A stretch of 64,000 bases of DNA from Treponema bryantii NK4A124 (GTDB taxonomy: Bacteria; Spirochaetota; Spirochaetia; Treponematales; Treponemataceae), in NCBI RefSeq assembly GCF_000421345.1, contig NZ_ATWV01000009.1, positions 62,001 through 126,000 of the forward strand. Reading direction: 5' to 3'. The number at the start of each line of letters is the position of its first letter. Positions within the stretch are counted from its first letter, which is position 1. The translations under genes were made by a program, and so were the position numbers. Positions 59,657 to 64,000 of the stretch are shown in pieces. The notes beneath the pieces were generated by a model that saw only the letters and a program-made list of their open reading frames with translations, was not told the DNA's origin and searched no databases.

Positions 59657-61494
59657 TGGCAAAAAAAATACTTATACTTGAATCTTCCGCGACTATGCAG
59701 AAGCTCTTTAAAAGTACACTGGATTCAAAACAGTATTCCATAGTTTTTGAATCTGAAGCAAAAGAGATTTTCAACAGTCTTTATGAAAGTTCACCTGACC
59801 TATTTCTTTTGAATTGCAGCATTACAGAGCCCGGTGCTTTTGAAATTGTTAAACTTGTCAGGACTCTACCGGACTTTAAGGAACTGCCTGTTGCCCTCTA
59901 TTCAAATCTTCCAACATCTCTTGATGAAGAGTTTGCAAAAGAATGTGGAGCTACATCTTTTATTAGGCTTGATGCAGAAAGCCTTGTTCAAAATATTGAC
60001 CAGCTTGCAGAAGTAGAAAGCGATAATCCTGGAAAATCAAAAAGCGCAAAAAGTAAAAAACTTGATAAAGCCCTTCTATTTTCAAGTGCTGTAAAACTGC
60101 TAAGCCAAAAGTCCTTTAATTCTATTATGACTTCTAAAATTGCAGACCTCATTGGACAGATTGATGATCTTGAAGAAATGATAAAATCATACCTGCTTAT
60201 GATTGCACAGGTATGTGAGGTTCCTCTGGCTGCAATGTATATTCTGGAAAATGACGGACCTCATGGTTATTACCTGTCTGCTAAAGAAGTTCCACAAAAA
60301 GATATTTCGGACTTTTTAAATGTCTGCGAAAAAGACTTCGACAAAAATATGTCTGGTGGTATAAGTGCAAAAAACTCTGCAAAAGAAATAGATTCTGAAA
60401 ATAATCTTGAAAGATTTTTCAGCAGTGAGATTCAGCTTTCAAGTTATGAATACAGAGTTTTAAAAACAGATGCTTCGGTTCTTGCTACAGTTCATATTGT
60501 TGCCCAGGGAAATATAATAAGTGACAAATTAAATTACCTTGATTTCTGCATTAATAATGCAGTTGAAGTTTTTGATAAAGCCCTGATTGTTGAAAAGAAA
60601 ATCTATTTTGAAAAACGAATCCGCAGGGCCTTTAGCCGCTTTGTTCCGGAACAGATTATCGACAGTCTTGTAAAACAGGCTGATGATACTAACCAGAAAG
60701 TTGGTGTTGGAGAAACCCGTTCGGTTGCAATACTTTTCAGCGACATCCGTTCCTTTACAAATATCAGTGAAAAAAACAGAGCCGATGTACTTGTTGCCTT
60801 TTTGAACAGATATTTTTCTACGATGGTAGAAATTATCAAAAAGCATGGTGGTACAATCGACAAGTTTATTGGCGATGCAATTATGGCAGAGTTTGGAACA
60901 CCGGTCAGTTATGAGGACAACTGCCGCAGAGCAGTTATGGCTGCTTATGAAATGCGAGATGCCCTTCCGACCGTTGAAATGGGAGATCTGGTAATGCCGG
61001 ACGGAATGGTCTTCAACATCGGAATCGGCATTCACTATGGCGAGGTAATTGTAGGTTCAATCGGTTCTAAAGATAAAACTGACTACTCTGTAATCGGAGA
61101 TAACGTAAATCTTGCTTCCCGTCTGGAAGGCCTTACAAAAACTTACGGCAGCCAGATTCTTGTAAGTGAAAGTGTTAGAGCCGATGCGGGAGAAGATTCT
61201 TTCTGCTTCCGCCATCTTGATGATGTTCGTGTAAAGGGAAAGAAAAATGCGGTCCCGATTTATGCCGTTGACCGCAGCCCTGATGAATTCCCGGCAGAAT
61301 ACAAAAATGCCTACATAAAAGGCATGGAGCTTTATAAGCAGGGAATCTGGAATCTTGCAAAAGATTATTTTGTAAAAGCACTTGAGGCAGTGGAAAATGA
61401 TAAGGCCGCAAAGCTTATGCTGGACCGCTGCGAAGAGTTTATTAAAAATCCGCCTGAAAACTGGGATGGCGCGATTGCATTTATGACTAAGTAA
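59656..61494 (+). CDS. Class III adenylate cyclase with a degenerate receiver
   Basis: This 612-residue protein has an N-terminal receiver-like domain (1-115), a middle GAF-like region (about 160-310), and a class III cyclase domain (about 355-545). The receiver has ILESS instead of DD and Asn53 at the acceptor site (LFLLNCS), so it should not be phosphorylated. The cyclase has metal Asp363 (FSDIRSFT) and Asp407 (FIGDAIMAEFG), with Lys403 and Asp476 that specify adenine. Asn485 and Arg489 (NVNLASR) stabilise the transition state. It should make cAMP. It is the likely output of the chemosensory operon. Confidence 0.88.
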   Translation: MAKKILILESSATMQKLFKSTLDSKQYSIVFESEAKEIFNSLYESSPDLFLLNCSITEPGAFEIVKLVRTLPDFKELPVALYSNLPTSLDEEFAKECGATSFIRLDAESLVQNIDQLAEVESDNPGKSKSAKSKKLDKALLFSSAVKLLSQKSFNSIMTSKIADLIGQIDDLEEMIKSYLLMIAQVCEVPLAAMYILENDGPHGYYLSAKEVPQKDISDFLNVCEKDFDKNMSGGISAKNSAKEIDSENNLERFFSSEIQLSSYEYRVLKTDASVLATVHIVAQGNIISDKLNYLDFCINNAVEVFDKALIVEKKIYFEKRIRRAFSRFVPEQIIDSLVKQADDTNQKVGVGETRSVAILFSDIRSFTNISEKNRADVLVAFLNRYFSTMVEIIKKHGGTIDKFIGDAIMAEFGTPVSYEDNCRRAVMAAYEMRDALPTVEMGDLVMPDGMVFNIGIGIHYGEVIVGSIGSKDKTDYSVIGDNVNLASRLEGLTKTYGSQILVSESVRADAGEDSFCFRHLDDVRVKGKKNAVPIYAVDRSPDEFPAEYKNAYIKGMELYKQGIWNLAKDYFVKALEAVENDKAAKLMLDRCEEFIKNPPENWDGAIAFMTK

Positions 61495-61526
61495 TAAGAG
61501 ACAAAGTTTCATACGAGGAGGATGAC

Positions 61527-63056
61527 ATGAAAACTTTTTACAAATATTTTTGTACAATTTTTGCTTCAACTTACATAGGAGTATTTTTTCTTAGAATTTA
61601 TCACTACGGATTTATTTATGAAAATCCTGGAAAAATTATTAAAGGCTGTCTTCCTACAGTTTTAATTACTCTGGGACTTATTTTAATCTGCTCTATTTTT
61701 CAATGGCCTCTTCTTAATGGTTTTGATGAAATCATTGAAAAAGGTAAAAAGAATAAGGATTCAATTACCAAAAAAGATATTGCCAGATTAAACATAATCT
61801 ACCGTAATTATGACATCATAATAATTATTGCACATATAATCGGCTTTCTGGTTGGTGCTGGTTCAACAGCCCTGCTCGAAGCTAAAAAAAGTGGTCAGGC
61901 GGTAAATCCATATACCTTTACTTTAATTGAAATGCAGTCTCTTGCAACAGGCTTTATGTGCTACACCATAAACTATGTTCTTGTAAAAAGAATCCATATG
62001 GCAGGCCTTATGAGGGAAGTCGGAATGAAGATGAGTGAAAATCTATTCCGAGTACAGAATGTTGCAATGTGGGCTTCTGTAGATGCTTCCATAATAAATA
62101 TGATGACAGTGCCTTATGGCATTATCGTTAATTCAAAATTACCTGGTTCACATTTTGACCACTTTATCACCTACAGTTTAATCGGCTGGTTTACCAGTCT
62201 TGTGGAATTCTTTATTGTATTTAAGGTAATTACAAAGCGTATTCAGAGGACCCAGAAAACAGTCAGCAATAATCTGCTTGCAGAATCTACAAACCTGGCA
62301 GAAGCAACCAGAGTCTCTGCTGCAAACAGCCAGAATCAGTCTGCTGCCGTAAAGGAAATTGTTTCTACCATGCACGATTCTACTGAGCTTGCAAACAACA
62401 TTGGAGAAAAAATTAAGGAAGTAACTGCCCTCGCAGAACAGTCCCGCGACGCTGTAATTTCCGGTAACAATGCCCTGCAGAATAATGTTAATGAGCTCAT
62501 GAATATCAAGAATACCAACATGCTCACTATCGATGGTATTAAGGAACTGAACTCTAAGATTAACGGTATCTGGGATATTGTAAGCATTATCAATAATGTA
62601 GCCGATAAAACTAAAATCATTGCCTTTAATGCTGAGCTTGAAGCTTCTAACTCAGGAGAAGCCGGAAAGAACTTCCATGTAGTTGCTACAGAAATCCGCC
62701 GCCTTTCGGATAACATCATTGATAGTATTAAAGAAATCAGGGAAATTATAACTGATATTCAGAAGGCATCTGATACTCTTATTCAGGATAGTGAAAAAGG
62801 AACTGCTCAGATTGATAACGGCTGTGAAAGTGCTAAATCTCTGGAAAAGGAATTTGAGAGCATCATGCAGTCATCTCAGACAACTGCAGACAGCTCTAAT
62901 CAGATTCTGACTAATGTTGAACAGTTAACCGGTGCCAGCGAGCAGATTTTCGTTGCCCTGCAGGAAATTGCAAAGGGCATTGAAAGCTTCTCACAGAATA
63001 TTACCAGTGTTTCTACTGCGTCGGAATCTGTGAAGGATATTGCGAGTTTGCTTTAA
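61527..63056 (+). CDS. Polytopic chemoreceptor-like protein without extracytoplasmic sensor
   Basis: This 509-residue protein has about six membrane helices in the first 235 residues with only short loops, then a cytoplasmic MCP signalling coil. The tip sequence KIIAFNAELEASNS and the FHVVATEIRRLSDNI segment closely match those of the receptor at 52837, so both should use the same CheA/CheW. The membrane part may itself sense a ligand or membrane state. No HAMP or C-terminal pentapeptide is present. GAGGAGG precedes the ATG. It is the last gene of the operon. Confidence 0.82.
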   Translation: MKTFYKYFCTIFASTYIGVFFLRIYHYGFIYENPGKIIKGCLPTVLITLGLILICSIFQWPLLNGFDEIIEKGKKNKDSITKKDIARLNIIYRNYDIIIIIAHIIGFLVGAGSTALLEAKKSGQAVNPYTFTLIEMQSLATGFMCYTINYVLVKRIHMAGLMREVGMKMSENLFRVQNVAMWASVDASIINMMTVPYGIIVNSKLPGSHFDHFITYSLIGWFTSLVEFFIVFKVITKRIQRTQKTVSNNLLAESTNLAEATRVSAANSQNQSAAVKEIVSTMHDSTELANNIGEKIKEVTALAEQSRDAVISGNNALQNNVNELMNIKNTNMLTIDGIKELNSKINGIWDIVSIINNVADKTKIIAFNAELEASNSGEAGKNFHVVATEIRRLSDNIIDSIKEIREIITDIQKASDTLIQDSEKGTAQIDNGCESAKSLEKEFESIMQSSQTTADSSNQILTNVEQLTGASEQIFVALQEIAKGIESFSQNITSVSTASESVKDIASLL

Positions 63057-63062
63057 AATGTC

Positions 63063-63131
63063 ATTGTCGGGCTTGACCCGACAATCTTGACATCACTGTA
63101 ATTTCTAGATTCCCCGGTCAAGCCGGGGAAT
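63063..63131. repeat. Two palindromes between convergent genes
   Basis: attgtcggg/cccgacaat around cttga (63063-63085) and attccccgg/ccggggaat around tcaag (63109-63131). Both belong to the family at 35407-35429. They separate the last chemosensory gene from the convergent acyl-CoA synthetase. Confidence 0.8.
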
Positions 63132-63143
63132 GACACTATTAAT

Positions 63144-64000
63144 CTATTTAATATCTTTACGCATAATTTTACCGCTGATTGTCTTAGGCAGACTGTCTCT
63201 GAACTCAACGATTCTCGGGTATTTATATGGTGCAGTTGTTTTCTTTACAAAGTTCTGGATGTCTTTTACAAGCTCGTCGCTCGGCTGGTAGCCCTTAGCA
63301 AGAACGATAGTTGCCTTTACAACCTGACCACGTACAGGGTCCGGTGCAGCTGTTACGGCACATTCTACAACTGCAGGATGCTGCATAAGAACTGATTCAA
63401 CTTCGAAAGTACCAATGCGGTAACCGGAACATTTGATTACGTCGTCATTACGTCCTGTAAACCAGAAGTAGCCGTCTTCATCACGCCAGGCGTTATCAGA
63501 TGTGTGATAATAGCCGTCGTGCATTACAGACTTTGTTTTTACAGGATCGCCAAAGTATTCCATGAAGAGGCCCGGGAAGTTTCCGTTTTTCATATCAACT
63601 ACGATTTCGCCAACCTCACCGTCTTCTACTTCGTTGCCTTCTTCGTCAATCAAAGTAACGTTGTAATATGGAGCAGGCTTTCCAAGACTGCCCGGCTTAA
63701 TGCGTTCGTTGCCATAATTAAAGAGGCTGAGCGTTGTTTCTGTCTGGCCAAAACCTTCGCGGATTTCTTTTCCTGTGATTTCTTTCCACTTGTTGAAAAC
63801 TTCTTCTGAAAGTGGCTCACCGGCTGTCGACCAATGTAGACAAGATGAGAAATCATATTTGCTCAAATCTTCCTGAATCAGGAAGCGGTAGATTGTTGGT
63901 GGCGCACAGAATGATGTAATGTGATGTTTTTCAATCTGCTTGATCAAATCAATTGGCTTAAACTTATCATGATAGTCATAGATAAATACACAGCATTCAG
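63144..64000 (-). CDS. Acyl-CoA synthetase, AMP-forming (N-terminus outside window)
   Basis: AMP-forming synthetases activate a carboxylic acid to its acyl-CoA. About 285 residues are visible, and the frame stays open to the window edge, so the start lies beyond 64000. Conserved parts include YDYHDKFKPID, CAPPTIYRFLIQ, GEPLSEEVFNKWKEITG, GFGQTETTLS, the WFTGRNDDVIKCSGYRIG hinge, and the C-terminal lysine motif LPKTISGKIMRKDIK. It resembles acetyl- or medium-chain acyl-CoA synthetases; the acid cannot be specified. Confidence 0.9.
   Translation of the reverse strand, partial: ECCVFIYDYHDKFKPIDLIKQIEKHHITSFCAPPTIYRFLIQEDLSKYDFSSCLHWSTAGEPLSEEVFNKWKEITGKEIREGFGQTETTLSLFNYGNERIKPGSLGKPAPYYNVTLIDEEGNEVEDGEVGEIVVDMKNGNFPGLFMEYFGDPVKTKSVMHDGYYHTSDNAWRDEDGYFWFTGRNDDVIKCSGYRIGTFEVESVLMQHPAVVECAVTAAPDPVRGQVVKATIVLAKGYQPSDELVKDIQNFVKKTTAPYKYPRIVEFRDSLPKTISGKIMRKDIK

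Overview
This window looks like ordinary chromosome from an AT-rich spirochaete, most likely a free-living or gut-type Treponema. That is inference from protein flavour: a PilZ protein, hybrid CheA, divergent MCPs, a GldG-type ABC exporter, and several treponeme-like secreted proteins. No rRNA or other species marker is present. No phage, insertion sequence, CRISPR array or integrase was seen. What breaks the monotony is a dispersed set of short palindromic repeats and a chemosensory cluster ending in a nucleotide cyclase.

Layout. Bases 2-4446 (+) carry the cell-elongation operon mreC (left end cut), mreD, mrdA (PBP2) and rodA. mfd follows on the minus strand (4606-8241). A small plus-strand group of three uncharacterised genes (8293-10274) ends before a tRNA-Leu(CAG). 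Bases 10387-17994 (-) form a tightly overlapping operon: PilZ protein, repeat protein, ComEC-type membrane protein, rsmA, YggS-family protein, a small secreted protein and two RluA-family pseudouridine synthases. Next come a CPBP protease (+), a GldG-type ABC exporter (-), ribonuclease Z, a MATE pump, and a divergent MoxR/DUF58/membrane-protein operon (25459-28956). Bases 28947-40850 hold housekeeping and accessory genes: ATP-grasp, an HTH-desulfoferrodoxin fusion, methyltransferase, phosphodiesterase, DUF5718, FemAB, nadE, metG, GrpB, PadR/DUF2812 and a membrane protein. Bases 40909-46724 contain a two-component system flanked by two large secreted proteins built from internal duplications. 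Bases 46805-50848 encode a sugar-type ABC importer. A carboxylesterase lipoprotein follows. Bases 52837-63056 form one eight-gene chemosensory operon. A truncated acyl-CoA synthetase closes the window.

How the parts work together. The chemosensory operon has two receptors, a CheW, a CheW-like protein, CheB, CheR, a CheA-receiver hybrid and a receiver-adenylate cyclase. The receivers of CheB and of the cyclase have lost the phospho-acceptor aspartate, while the CheA receiver keeps it. This suggests a pathway that controls cyclic-nucleotide output by something other than plain phosphotransfer.

Other notable points are: an XRE regulator fused to a complete two-iron desulfoferrodoxin; a threonine-rich leader peptide followed by a strong terminator; a recurring promoter geometry that places the start codon at the predicted transcription start (leaderless mRNAs); palindromic repeats carried in frame inside four protein genes; and a pseudouridine synthase whose last codons are antisense to a tRNA gene.
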